In this document: piece by piece, positions 46,653 through 54,813 of the stretch
Layout: each line of letters opens with the position of its first letter
Position numbering within the stretch: the stretch's first letter is position 1
The notes under the pieces: model-generated
Databases searched by the model: none
Seen by the model: only the letters and a program-made list of their open reading frames with translations
What the model was told of the DNA's origin: nothing
Assembly: GCF_000682715.1 (NCBI RefSeq)
Contig: NZ_AWFH01000056.1
Span: forward strand, 124,001 to 188,000
Source of the DNA: Hyphomonas atlantica corrig.
GTDB lineage: Bacteria > Pseudomonadota > Alphaproteobacteria > Caulobacterales > Hyphomonadaceae
Length of the DNA stretch: 64,000 bases
Direction of reading: 5' to 3'
Made by a program: the position numbers and the translations under genes

Positions 46653-47411
46653 TCAGTCGATGAGGGCCGCCGCAATATCGCCGCATGTCGCTTTCAGTCG
46701 CGCAATGTCCTGAGCGCGTGACAGGCGGTGGTCGCCATCCTTGATCAGGGTAAAGACGAGGTCGTCGCTCGTGATCGCGGTGACCAGCCGTTCGGCATGT
46801 TTCCACGGAACATCCACATCCTGCATGCCCTGGAGAATGCGTACCGGCACATTCAGTTCGATCGGCGCGTCCAGGATCTGCCAGGTGCGGCCATCCTCGA
46901 TCAGGGCGCGGGTGATGGTGTAGGGCTCGTCATAATCGGACGGGCGCAGCGTGAAACCTTTTTCCATGATCTCGGCCTGCGCCTCAGCGGAGAATTCCGG
47001 CCACATCAGTTTTTCGGTAAAGTCCGGCGCGGGCGCGATCAGGACGAGTCCCGCCACGCGGTCCTTGCGGGCGAGGGCAGAGAGCAGCGCCATCCAACCG
47101 CCCATACTGGAGCCGACCAGAACGACCGGCCCGGCGCTGTGCGCGTCGATTGCGGCGAGCGCATCGGCGCGCCAGTCAGAGATGGTGCCGTTCTCGAATG
47201 CGCCATCGGACTCGCCATGACCGGAATAGTCAAAGCCGAGAAAGCCGTGTCCGGCTTCAATGGCCCAGCTTTCCAGCTCGGTGGCCTTGGTGCCGCTCAT
47301 GTCGGATTTGAAGCCAGACAGCCAGACAAAGGTGAGACCGGATCGGGAAGGGGCCGTGGCGCGATAGGCAAGGCGTCGGCCTTCGGGTGAGGTGAAATAG
47401 GACGTTGTCAT
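46653..47411 (-). CDS. Alpha/beta hydrolase (ABHD10-like)
   Basis: 252 residues from ATG 47411, preceded by GGGAGAAGA. Nucleophile Ser102 in VGSSMGGW, catalytic acid in GMQDVDVPW and His in DGDHRLS. LSGFKSDMSGTKA and DYSGHGESDG are typical of the ABHD10-like thioesterase/hydrolase group. Cytoplasmic. Start chosen by SD and family length; a 306-residue frame upstream has alien composition. Divergent from the glycosyltransferase gene. Confidence 0.88.
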   Translation of the reverse strand: MTTSYFTSPEGRRLAYRATAPSRSGLTFVWLSGFKSDMSGTKATELESWAIEAGHGFLGFDYSGHGESDGAFENGTISDWRADALAAIDAHSAGPVVLVGSSMGGWMALLSALARKDRVAGLVLIAPAPDFTEKLMWPEFSAEAQAEIMEKGFTLRPSDYDEPYTITRALIEDGRTWQILDAPIELNVPVRILQGMQDVDVPWKHAERLVTAITSDDLVFTLIKDGDHRLSRAQDIARLKATCGDIAAALID

Positions 47412-47466
47412 TCTTCTCCCGTTCCTCCATCTGTTTCGCCTGTCAAGCGAGTGGAGGGAATTCGCC

Positions 47467-48627
47467 TTGCCCGATTTTCCGGACCTGACCGGCAAGACCA
47501 TCCTGCAAGTGGCCCCCGAACTCTCTGCCGGTGGGGTAGAGCGGACTGTGCTGGAAGTCACCGAAGCCATCATTCAGGCGGGCGGGCGCGCGTTGCTGGC
47601 CAGCCGGGGCGGACGGCAGGAAGCGGCGTTCGAGGCGCTGGGCGGGGAACTGATCCGGATGGACGCGAAATCCAAGAATCCGATCACGTTGAAACTGAAT
47701 GAAGGCAAGTTGAAGCGCCTGATCGCGCAGGAGCATGTGGATCTGGTCCATGCCCGCTCGCGTGCGCCAGCCTGGAGCGCCTATTGGGCTGCGCAGGCGA
47801 TGGGCGTGCCCTTTGTCACCACCTATCACGGCGCCTATTCCGGCAAGACCAAGCTGAAGAAGCGGTACAATTCCGTGATGGCGAAGGGGGATCTGGTGAT
47901 CGCGAATTCGCAATGGATTGCCGAGCATGTGAAGACAGAGCATGGCGTGCCGTTTGAGAAGGTTGTCACCATTCCGCGCGGCGTGGACCTTGAGGCATTC
48001 GACCCGACCGCGGTGCCGGTGGCGCGGGTGAAGGCTATCCGCGAAGGGCTCGGCCTTGTGGACGATCCACGCATGATCCTGTTGCTGCCAGGACGGCTGA
48101 CGGAATGGAAAGGCCAATTGGTCGCCATTGAGGCGTTGGCGATGCTGGCGCCAGACGAGCGGGAAAAGCTGGTGCTTGTGCTGGCGGGTGATGCACAGGG
48201 GCGCAAGGGCTATGTCGAGCGGCTGGAACAGGCTGTGGTCGCGCATGGGCTCGACCGCGGTGTGATCATGTCGGAGCATATTTCGGACATGCCGGCGGCC
48301 TATCTGGCGAGCGATATTGTGCTGGCCCCCTCCGTGCGGCCTGAAGCCTTCGGGCGTGTGGCGGCGGAGGCGTCTGCGATGGCAAAGCCGGTGATCGTCT
48401 CAGATCATGGCGGCGGGCGCGAAACAGTGATCGAAGGGGAGACCGGCGCGCGGGTCGAGCCGGGCAATGCGCAGTCGCTGGCAGGGGCGATCCGGGCGCT
48501 GTTGTCGGTCGGTCCGCTGGCCCGGGACGGCATGGGACGGGCCGGTCAGCAGCATATTCGGCAACATTACTCAAAACGGGGGCTTCAGGCCGCGACCCTC
48601 GGGGTCTATAAGACCTTGCTGGAATAG
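47467..48627 (+). CDS. GT4 family glycosyltransferase
   Basis: 386 residues from TTG 47467 with GGAGGG nine to ten bases before it. GT-B fold: N-terminal VAPELSAGGVERTVLE acceptor motif, C-terminal PGRLTEWKGQL and the donor-binding EX7E motif in RPEAFGRVAAEASAMAKPV. Likely transfers a sugar onto lipopolysaccharide core or exopolysaccharide. Next to a GT9 gene in the same direction, separated by 17 bp, so they probably act on the same envelope glycan. Confidence 0.92.
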   Translation: MPDFPDLTGKTILQVAPELSAGGVERTVLEVTEAIIQAGGRALLASRGGRQEAAFEALGGELIRMDAKSKNPITLKLNEGKLKRLIAQEHVDLVHARSRAPAWSAYWAAQAMGVPFVTTYHGAYSGKTKLKKRYNSVMAKGDLVIANSQWIAEHVKTEHGVPFEKVVTIPRGVDLEAFDPTAVPVARVKAIREGLGLVDDPRMILLLPGRLTEWKGQLVAIEALAMLAPDEREKLVLVLAGDAQGRKGYVERLEQAVVAHGLDRGVIMSEHISDMPAAYLASDIVLAPSVRPEAFGRVAAEASAMAKPVIVSDHGGGRETVIEGETGARVEPGNAQSLAGAIRALLSVGPLARDGMGRAGQQHIRQHYSKRGLQAATLGVYKTLLE

Positions 48628-48644
48628 GGGAAATCGAGGCCCGA

Positions 48645-49679
48645 ATGGCGAAATCGGTCAAATCGGCCAGTCCGGTCAATCCGGGCGAGGCTGCCGAGAA
48701 TGTTCTTGTGATCAAGCTCAGCGCGCTGGGCGATTTCGTGCTGGCCCTCGGCGCGATGAAAGCTGTGCGTGAGCATCACCCGAAAGCGCGCATCACGCTG
48801 CTGACCACGCCCCCCTACAAGGGATTTGCCGAGCTTTGCCCCTATGTCGATGCCGTGGAGACGGATGGTCGCCCGGAAACGATGAAGGCCACGGCGGCTC
48901 TGATCTCGCGCATTCGCAAGGCAAGGTACGATATCATTTATGATTTCCAGACCAGCGGCCGGACGAAGAATTATTTCACTGCCCTGAACAAGACCGGTAA
49001 GGCACCGCTCTGGTCCGGCCATCATGAGAAGGCGGCCTTCTTTCATGACAATGCCGAGCGCAAGACGATGCACTCAATTGACCGTCTGGCCGAGCAGCTG
49101 GAAGTGGCGGGCGTCGCACCGGATGGCCGCTGGCTGGGCAATAGCGCGCCCAAGCCGGACCTGTCCTGGGTGCGCCCGAAGCTGAGAGATGCGCCGCGCC
49201 TTCAGCCGGCCTATTTCAGCCTGGAAGAACCCTACATGCTGCTGATTCCCGGCGCTTCCGCCCATCGGGAGGCAAAGCGCTGGCCGGTCGAGAACTATGC
49301 TGAACTGGCGAAACGGGTTGCAGATGCGGGCATCACGCCGGTCATCATTGGCGGCAAGGCCGAGGGCCAGCTGGCCCATGAGATCGTGCGCAAGGAACCG
49401 CGCACCAAAAGCCTGACCACGCGCACGGACCTGTTCCAGATCGTGACCCTTGCGGAGAAGGCGCTGTTTGTCGTGGGCAATGATACCGGCCCGATGCACA
49501 TGGCCGCAATTGCCGGGGCGCCCGGCGTCGCCCTGTTCGCCCTGACAGAGAGCAATCCCGACCATGCCGCCCCGCGCGGCGCGAAGACGATCATCATCAA
49601 TTCCGCGCCGACGCTGGCCGAACTGAGCGTGGATGATGTGTGGCAGTCGGTCCGCGCGCTGGGTGTGCTGCCATCTTGA
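48645..49679 (+). CDS. GT9 family glycosyltransferase (heptosyltransferase-like)
   Basis: 344 residues. GT9/heptosyltransferase fold with N-terminal VLVIKLSALGDFVLALGAM (residues about 25-43) and the C-terminal GNDTGPMHMAAIAGAPGVALF. Heptosyltransferases add L-glycero-D-manno-heptose to the LPS core. Whether the donor is ADP-heptose cannot be read. Preceded by the GT4 gene; probably the same operon. Confidence 0.92.
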   Translation: MAKSVKSASPVNPGEAAENVLVIKLSALGDFVLALGAMKAVREHHPKARITLLTTPPYKGFAELCPYVDAVETDGRPETMKATAALISRIRKARYDIIYDFQTSGRTKNYFTALNKTGKAPLWSGHHEKAAFFHDNAERKTMHSIDRLAEQLEVAGVAPDGRWLGNSAPKPDLSWVRPKLRDAPRLQPAYFSLEEPYMLLIPGASAHREAKRWPVENYAELAKRVADAGITPVIIGGKAEGQLAHEIVRKEPRTKSLTTRTDLFQIVTLAEKALFVVGNDTGPMHMAAIAGAPGVALFALTESNPDHAAPRGAKTIIINSAPTLAELSVDDVWQSVRALGVLPS

Positions 49680-49776
49680 CGTGGCGGCTGAAGTGTAGAA
49701 TGGCCGTTCGCCTTGAAGATCCCAACAATAATGGGCATATTCAGCATAACTGAAACAGCGACAAAGGAGATTCGCC

Positions 49777-50316
49777 ATAGCTCGCAGACCAGACACCGGG
49801 GGACCACAGAAGTCCGCCGGCCCACGTATCAATGATGACATTCGCGCCGCCAAGGTTCTCTTGATTGATGAGAACGGTGAAAAGCAGGGCGTGATGCCCC
49901 TGACGGCTGCGCTGGACGCAGCCCGGGAAGCCGCAATGGATCTCGTGGAGGTATCTCCCAACCAGGAAGTGCCCGTCGTCAAGATTCTCGACTATGGCAA
50001 GCTTCGGTTCGAAGAGCGCAAGAAGAAGGCCGCTGCGAAGAAAAAGCAGAAGTCTTCCGAACTCAAAGAGATCAAGATGCGCCCGAATATCGACACGCAT
50101 GATTATGGCGTGAAGGCTAAAGCGATGGCGCGCTTCTTCGAGGCCGGCGACAAGGTGAAAGTCACCCTGCGCTTTCGCGGACGTGAAATGGCGCACCAGC
50201 ATCTCGGCATGGAATTGCTGAACCGGGTGAAAACCGATTTCGAGGAAACGGCGAAAGTGGAACTGGAGCCGAAACTCGAAGGCCGTCAGATGACCATGGT
50301 GCTCGCACCACGCTGA
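49777..50316 (+). CDS. infC: Translation initiation factor IF-3, ATA start codon
   Basis: 179 residues starting at ATA 49777, seven nt after an AGGAG site. IF-3 binds the 30S subunit, checks the initiator tRNA and rejects non-canonical start codons. The N-terminal segment [14 protein letters not shown], then [16 protein letters not shown], is the family start and is only in frame from the ATA; the first conventional codon (TTG 49861) would delete it. This fits the known use of a rare AUU start in E. coli infC, which makes IF-3 autoregulate. N domain ends about 80, linker [13 protein letters not shown] domain from about 90 ([15 protein letters not shown]). Confidence 0.93.
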   Translation: MARRPDTGGPQKSAGPRINDDIRAAKVLLIDENGEKQGVMPLTAALDAAREAAMDLVEVSPNQEVPVVKILDYGKLRFEERKKKAAAKKKQKSSELKEIKMRPNIDTHDYGVKAKAMARFFEAGDKVKVTLRFRGREMAHQHLGMELLNRVKTDFEETAKVELEPKLEGRQMTMVLAPR

Positions 50317-50343
50317 TTGCCGCTGACACAAACCAGCACGAAA

Positions 50344-50377
50344 AGCCGGACGGGCCACCAGCCCTCCGGTTTTTTTG
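50344..50377 (+). terminator. Terminator after infC
   Basis: CCGGACGGGC and GCCCTCCGG arms, ACCA-type loop, then eight T. It separates infC from rpmI, in contrast to the infC-rpmI-rplT operon of many bacteria. Confidence 0.88.
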
Positions 50378-50479
50378 TGTGTTGCGAGCGGAGAGACGAG
50401 GCCGCGAAACAGGAGGTAGTCAGGAAGTATACAGGTAGCGACCCTGTCTCTTCCGCTCACCGGGATTCGTCAAATCCCC

Positions 50480-50510
50480 ATTCCGATGACGCCAGGCACC
50501 GGAATGACGG
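50480..50510. repeat. REP-like inverted repeat fragment
   Basis: CATTCCG and CGGAATG about 17 bases apart, part of a GACGGGG-flanked palindrome in the infC-S10 spacer. Similar style to the palindrome near 1.9 kb, but weaker. Otherwise 50378-50633 holds nothing I can support. Confidence 0.4.
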
Positions 50511-50633
50511 GGACAGAATGCACGACGCGAATGGCTGTCGGATTGGGAAGGCGGGATCGCCGGTGACGCTTGCGTTCAGGCCGGGGACAGGCAGGCAGCC
50601 CATCCCCGGTCTGACGCGCATTTCCCGCCTGGA

Positions 50634-52145
50634 CTACTGACCGGCGCGGATGAAGTCCCGCACGTCATCGGACAGTTTCTTGCCGTCGCTTTCGGCGAGA
50701 TACATCATGTGGCCGGAATCATAATAGTCGAACTCGACCCGATCGAGCACGACGCCATTCTTGCGCAGGGACATTTCTGCTCCGAAGAATGGCGTGGCCA
50801 GATCATACCAGCCGGAGGCCAGCAGGACGCGCAGATCGGTGTTCTCCCGCATGCCCTTGCCGAGCCAGGGGGCAACATTGACATAGGATGGCCAGCCCTG
50901 CTGGTTGACGCTCCAGTTCCACTGGGAGCCTGGCTCGCCTGTCAGCACCTTGTACGGACGGGTGAAGTCCACTTTCAATTCACGGGTCAGATAGTCATTG
51001 ATCGCGGCGACATAGGCGACATCCATGCCGTAGCCGGACGGATCATTCTCTGGCGTCTCGCCCGTGCCTTCGCTGTCCACGCCCTTGTAGCGGCTGTCGA
51101 AGCGGCCAACCGTATAGCCTTCGCGGCGCAGGAGTTCCTTGCGGAAGCGATGCGGATCAACGCGCAGATTGGCAAGGCGAATCCATTCCGGTGACAGGCC
51201 GATGAAATCGCTCATTTCCTCCGCGATGCGAATCTCGTCGGCTTCGCTCAGCGTTGAGCCACGGATCAGGGCAGGGGCCAGCGTATCGGTGGCATAATTG
51301 CGCGCGTCTTCGATGAAGGTGTCGAAATCATTGTTCCACTTGGCCTTGTTGGCCTTGCCATGATGCCAGGCGGTGGCGGCTTCGGTGGGGAAGAAGGCGA
51401 GGTGGGCGGTGTCATTGCCCGGCGCAAAACGGGCGGTCTGGAAATCCAGGATTGCGGAAATCAGGATCACGCCGTTCAGGCCGATGCCGTTCCAGCCGCC
51501 TTGCAGCTTTTCGGTCAGTGCGGCGGCGCGCGTGGTGCCATAGCTTTCGCCGGCGAGGTATTTCGGGCTGTTCCAGCGGCCATTCTCGGTCAGCCAGATG
51601 CGGATGAATTCAGCGATGCTCTCGGCATCCTCATTCACGCCGTAGAATTCCTTGCCCTCCGTCTCACCCAGTGGGCGGGAATAGCCCGTGCCGACCGGAT
51701 CAATGAAAACGAGATCGGTGACATCCAGCAGGGAGTTTGGATTGTCCCGCATCGTGTAGGGCGGCGCGCCCACATCAGAGGCATCTGACGGGGTGAGGAC
51801 CTGTTTCGGCCCGAAGGCGCCCATGTGGAGCCAGAGCGAGGCAGATCCCGGCCCCCCATTGAACACGAAGGTCACCGGGCGCTGCGCAGCACTGGTCGTG
51901 CTGGTGTCGACATAGGCGACAGAAAAGACAGAGGCCGTCGGCTCGTCCTTTTCGTTGCGCAGATAGGTTTCGCTGGCGACGGTCCTGTATTTCACGGTTT
52001 TTGAGCCGAGGCGCAGCGAGTGGTCAGACGTGAACACCTGCGCGTCCGGAATGTCGGCAGGGTCTGTCTTGCCATTGGCGGTGTCGTCGGCAAGGCCCGG
52101 CAAGGCGAAGACCGCCATACAGGCGGCGAGGAGGAGTGTGCGCAT
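50634..52145 (-). CDS. S10 family serine carboxypeptidase, secreted
   Basis: 503 residues from ATG 52145; the upstream frame beginning at 52208 lacks a signal-like start. Signal peptide MRTLLLAACMAVFALPGLA. S10 motifs: NGGPGSASLW near 96-105 (oxyanion), nucleophile Ser201 in AGESYGT, and SGWYDLATPFFG plus DSGHMMY with the catalytic Asp and His. Cleaves C-terminal residues at acidic pH in the family; periplasmic here. It separates infC from rpmI-rplT and is antisense to both. Confidence 0.93.
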   Translation of the reverse strand: MRTLLLAACMAVFALPGLADDTANGKTDPADIPDAQVFTSDHSLRLGSKTVKYRTVASETYLRNEKDEPTASVFSVAYVDTSTTSAAQRPVTFVFNGGPGSASLWLHMGAFGPKQVLTPSDASDVGAPPYTMRDNPNSLLDVTDLVFIDPVGTGYSRPLGETEGKEFYGVNEDAESIAEFIRIWLTENGRWNSPKYLAGESYGTTRAAALTEKLQGGWNGIGLNGVILISAILDFQTARFAPGNDTAHLAFFPTEAATAWHHGKANKAKWNNDFDTFIEDARNYATDTLAPALIRGSTLSEADEIRIAEEMSDFIGLSPEWIRLANLRVDPHRFRKELLRREGYTVGRFDSRYKGVDSEGTGETPENDPSGYGMDVAYVAAINDYLTRELKVDFTRPYKVLTGEPGSQWNWSVNQQGWPSYVNVAPWLGKGMRENTDLRVLLASGWYDLATPFFGAEMSLRKNGVVLDRVEFDYYDSGHMMYLAESDGKKLSDDVRDFIRAGQ

Positions 52146-52374
52146 GAAATCTGCCCCTGAAACTTTATAACAAGGGTGGACCTTACGGTTGCTGGCAAGT
52201 TGCGGCAAGCCATATGCGAAAGCCCCCGCAGTAACAGCATATTGGCCTCTTGATTCTCCGGTCCTGATCCGTCATAAGCCGCCTCTTCCGAGCGGTTTGG
52301 GCGAACGGCATGCCCTCCAGCTCATGAACCTTGGGCCGCCTTTACGGTGAGAGCTCGCATACAGGAGACATGAA

Positions 52375-52578
52375 ATGCCGAAGATGAAGACCAAAAAGGC
52401 CGCTGCAAAGCGGTTCAAGATCACGGCAACCGGAAAGCTGAAGCACGGCGTCGCAGGTAAGCGTCACCGCCTGATCAGCCACAATTCCAAGTACATCCGC
52501 CAGAACCGCGGCACGAAAGTCGCTGCGAAAGCTGATGTGGCTCGCGTTGTGAAGAAATTCCTGCCCTACGGCCTCTAG
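52375..52578 (+). CDS. rpmI: 50S ribosomal protein L35
   Basis: 67 residues, basic (PKMKTKKAAAKRFKITATGK). Assembles into the 50S subunit. ACAGGAG ribosome site just before ATG 52375. The 166-bp upstream spacer (52209-52374) holds a leader and probably the promoter; I could not identify an L20-binding pseudoknot by eye. Confidence 0.98.
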   Translation: MPKMKTKKAAAKRFKITATGKLKHGVAGKRHRLISHNSKYIRQNRGTKVAAKADVARVVKKFLPYGL

Positions 52579-52615
52579 GCCCGTTTCCGTTCAGATCTTG
52601 ATTTAGGAGGCCTAG

Positions 52616-52978
52616 ATGCCCCGTTCACGTAACAAAGTTCCCGCCCACGCCCGCCACAAGAAAATCCTGAAGCAGGCAAAGGGTTTCCGTAACCGCCGCA
52701 AGAATACGTTCCGCATCGCGCACCAGTCTGTCTGGGAAGCCGGTCAGTACGCCTATGTCGGCCGCAAGGTGAAGAAGCGGAAGTTCCGCTCGCTCTGGAT
52801 CCAGCGCATCAACGCCGCTGTGCGCATCCATGATGACGAGATGAACTACTCCCAGTTCATCAACGGCCTGACGAAAGCCGGCATTGAGGTCGACCGCAAG
52901 GTCATGGCCGATATTGCCGTGCGCGAGCCGGAAGCATTTGGCGCCCTGGTCAAACAGGCCAAGGCTGCCCTCGCTTAA
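52616..52978 (+). CDS. rplT: 50S ribosomal protein L20
   Basis: 120 residues ([18 protein letters not shown]). Binds 23S rRNA early in 50S assembly and in many bacteria represses its own operon translationally. TTAGGAGG ribosome site before ATG 52616. 37 bp after rpmI, with a terminator following. Confidence 0.98.
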   Translation: MPRSRNKVPAHARHKKILKQAKGFRNRRKNTFRIAHQSVWEAGQYAYVGRKVKKRKFRSLWIQRINAAVRIHDDEMNYSQFINGLTKAGIEVDRKVMADIAVREPEAFGALVKQAKAALA

Positions 52979-53001
52979 CCTGCCTTAAAGGCACAAGTGA
53001 C

Positions 53002-53031
53002 AAAGCCCGGCCGTCAAAGCCGGGCTTTTTC
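53002..53031 (+). terminator. Terminator after rplT
   Basis: AAGCCCGGC, CGTCAAA loop, GCCGGGCTT, TTTT. It separates the ribosomal genes from pheS. Confidence 0.88.
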
Positions 53032-53102
53032 TTTAAGGGCGTTTGCATGCGCCGCCGAAGCGCCTAAAAAGCCCGCTCGAACAGTAAAGGGAAGCGACCC
53101 CA

Positions 53103-54179
53103 GTGTCCGATATCACGACGATCGAGAAAGAGGCGCTCGCCTCAGTTGAGGCAGCTGCCGATCTTGCCGCGCTGGAACAGGTGCGTGTGGCCGAGCTTGG
53201 CAAGAAGGGCAGGGTGTCTGGCCTGATGAGTTCCCTGGGCAAGATGAGCCCCGAGGAGCGCAAGGAGAATGGCCCGAAGCTGAACGCGCTGAAGACTCGC
53301 GTTGATGCCGCGATCCGCGCCCGCAAGGAGACGCTGGAGGCCGCGGCGCTTGAGGCCCAGCTGGCGAGCGAGACGGTTGATCTGTCCCTGCCACCGAAGG
53401 CTGGCCCGGTTGCCGGCGCGCTGCACCCGGTGATGCAGGTGTTCGAGGAAATCGCCGCCGTGTTTGGCGATATGGGCTTCACCGTCGCCGAAGGGCCGGA
53501 CATTGAAGACGACTGGCACAATTTCACCGCGCTGAATTTTCCGGAAGGCCACCCGGCGCGCGAGACGCACGACACCTTCTTCATGCATGCACTGGAAGGC
53601 GATGAGGCGAAGGTTCTGCGCACGCACACGTCTCCGGTTCAGATCCGCACGATGATGAGCCAGAAGCCGCCGATCCGTATTCTGGTGCCCGGCCGGGTCT
53701 ATCGGAATGACTGGGACGCGACCCACACGCCGATGTTTCATCAGGTCGAAGGGCTCGTGATCGAGAAGAACATCCATATGGGCCATCTGAAGGGCTGCCT
53801 GATCGACTTCGTGAAGGCCTTCTTCGAAGTGGATAATGTCGAGGCGCGCTTCCGCCCGCACTTCTTCCCCTTCACCGAGCCATCGGCAGAGATGGACGTG
53901 AAATATACCCGCAAGGGCGAGACGATCGAGATTGGTGCCGGCGACAGCTGGATGGAGATCCTCGGCAGCGGCATGGTGCATCCGAACGTACTGCGCAATT
54001 GCGGCATCGACCCGAACGAATATCAGGGTTTTGCCTTCGGCATGGGTGTCGACCGCCTGGCCATGCTGAAGTACGGCATGCCGGACCTGCGCCCATACTT
54101 CGAGGCTGACCCGCAATGGACGCGCCACTATGGCTTTGCGCCGTGGAGTACGCCGAGCGTCAGTGGCGGCTTGAGCTGA
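53103..54179 (+). CDS. pheS: Phenylalanyl-tRNA synthetase alpha subunit
   Basis: 358 residues from GTG 53103. Class II aminoacyl-tRNA synthetase catalytic subunit. N-terminal coiled coil (residues 1-85) that binds tRNA, then catalytic motifs [14 protein letters not shown] and [12 protein letters not shown] (motif 2), and [17 protein letters not shown] (motif 3). Partner of PheT, but separated from it here by a membrane protein gene. Start overlaps nothing; no SD is obvious. Confidence 0.97.
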   Translation: MSDITTIEKEALASVEAAADLAALEQVRVAELGKKGRVSGLMSSLGKMSPEERKENGPKLNALKTRVDAAIRARKETLEAAALEAQLASETVDLSLPPKAGPVAGALHPVMQVFEEIAAVFGDMGFTVAEGPDIEDDWHNFTALNFPEGHPARETHDTFFMHALEGDEAKVLRTHTSPVQIRTMMSQKPPIRILVPGRVYRNDWDATHTPMFHQVEGLVIEKNIHMGHLKGCLIDFVKAFFEVDNVEARFRPHFFPFTEPSAEMDVKYTRKGETIEIGAGDSWMEILGSGMVHPNVLRNCGIDPNEYQGFAFGMGVDRLAMLKYGMPDLRPYFEADPQWTRHYGFAPWSTPSVSGGLS

Positions 54180-54189
54180 GGACACGTCC

Positions 54190-54810
54190 ATGGGCAATGG
54201 CAACAAGGTTGAGATGCTGATTGCGATTTGCGCGGTGCTGACCAGCGCGATTGCCGTCTTCATCGCTTGGGACCAGGGCCGCGTGATGCGCGCGCAGCAG
54301 CATGGCGCCGTCTATCCTGTCGTACAGATCGAGGGTTTTGTGTCATCTTCCCCCGAGATGGTCTCAATGGGGCTACGCATATCGAACAGCGGGGTTGGCC
54401 CGGCTTTGATCGAGCGTGTTGATGTGTCGAAGGGCGGGGTGCCCGTCAAAAGTCTGACCCCGTATGCAGACAAGTTTCCATCTGGATACCAACAATCCTG
54501 GTCAAGCCTGATCGGCAGGGCCATAGCGCCGGGTAAAGAAGTGATCCCTCTGCGGGTGGACTGGTCTCGCGAACGCGTATCCGTCGCCGACCGCGATGCG
54601 GCCGCGTTGGCCTGGAGCGCGCTGGATGTGGAGATTTGCTATTGTTCGGTGTTCAACAAATGCTGGACCGCGACCGGCCTGAACATGGGGACGACCATGT
54701 CGCGCGCCGAGCCTGTCAAACGCTGCGAACGCAGCGACGAAGATGTCTTTGAGGCGTTGGCGAATTACGTGCCCAAGCCCGAAACCGATATGACCGCTGA
54801 AGTGGAATAG
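54190..54810 (+). CDS. Membrane-anchored protein of unknown function between pheS and pheT
   Basis: 206 residues. One N-terminal hydrophobic helix (about 9-26, LIAICAVLTSAIAVFIAW), then a soluble domain probably outside the membrane, with a beta-rich pattern (VVQIEGFVSSSPEMVSMGLRI, NSGVGPALIERVDV) and a Cys group (EICYCSVFNKC). The pattern of an N-terminal helix plus a beta-sandwich with SGVGPA resembles uncharacterised proteins of other proteobacteria, but I do not recognise a named family. Starts 10 bp after pheS and ends 3 bp before pheT, so it must be cotranscribed with them. Confidence 0.65.
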   Translation: MGNGNKVEMLIAICAVLTSAIAVFIAWDQGRVMRAQQHGAVYPVVQIEGFVSSSPEMVSMGLRISNSGVGPALIERVDVSKGGVPVKSLTPYADKFPSGYQQSWSSLIGRAIAPGKEVIPLRVDWSRERVSVADRDAAALAWSALDVEICYCSVFNKCWTATGLNMGTTMSRAEPVKRCERSDEDVFEALANYVPKPETDMTAEVE

Positions 54811-54813
54811 ACG

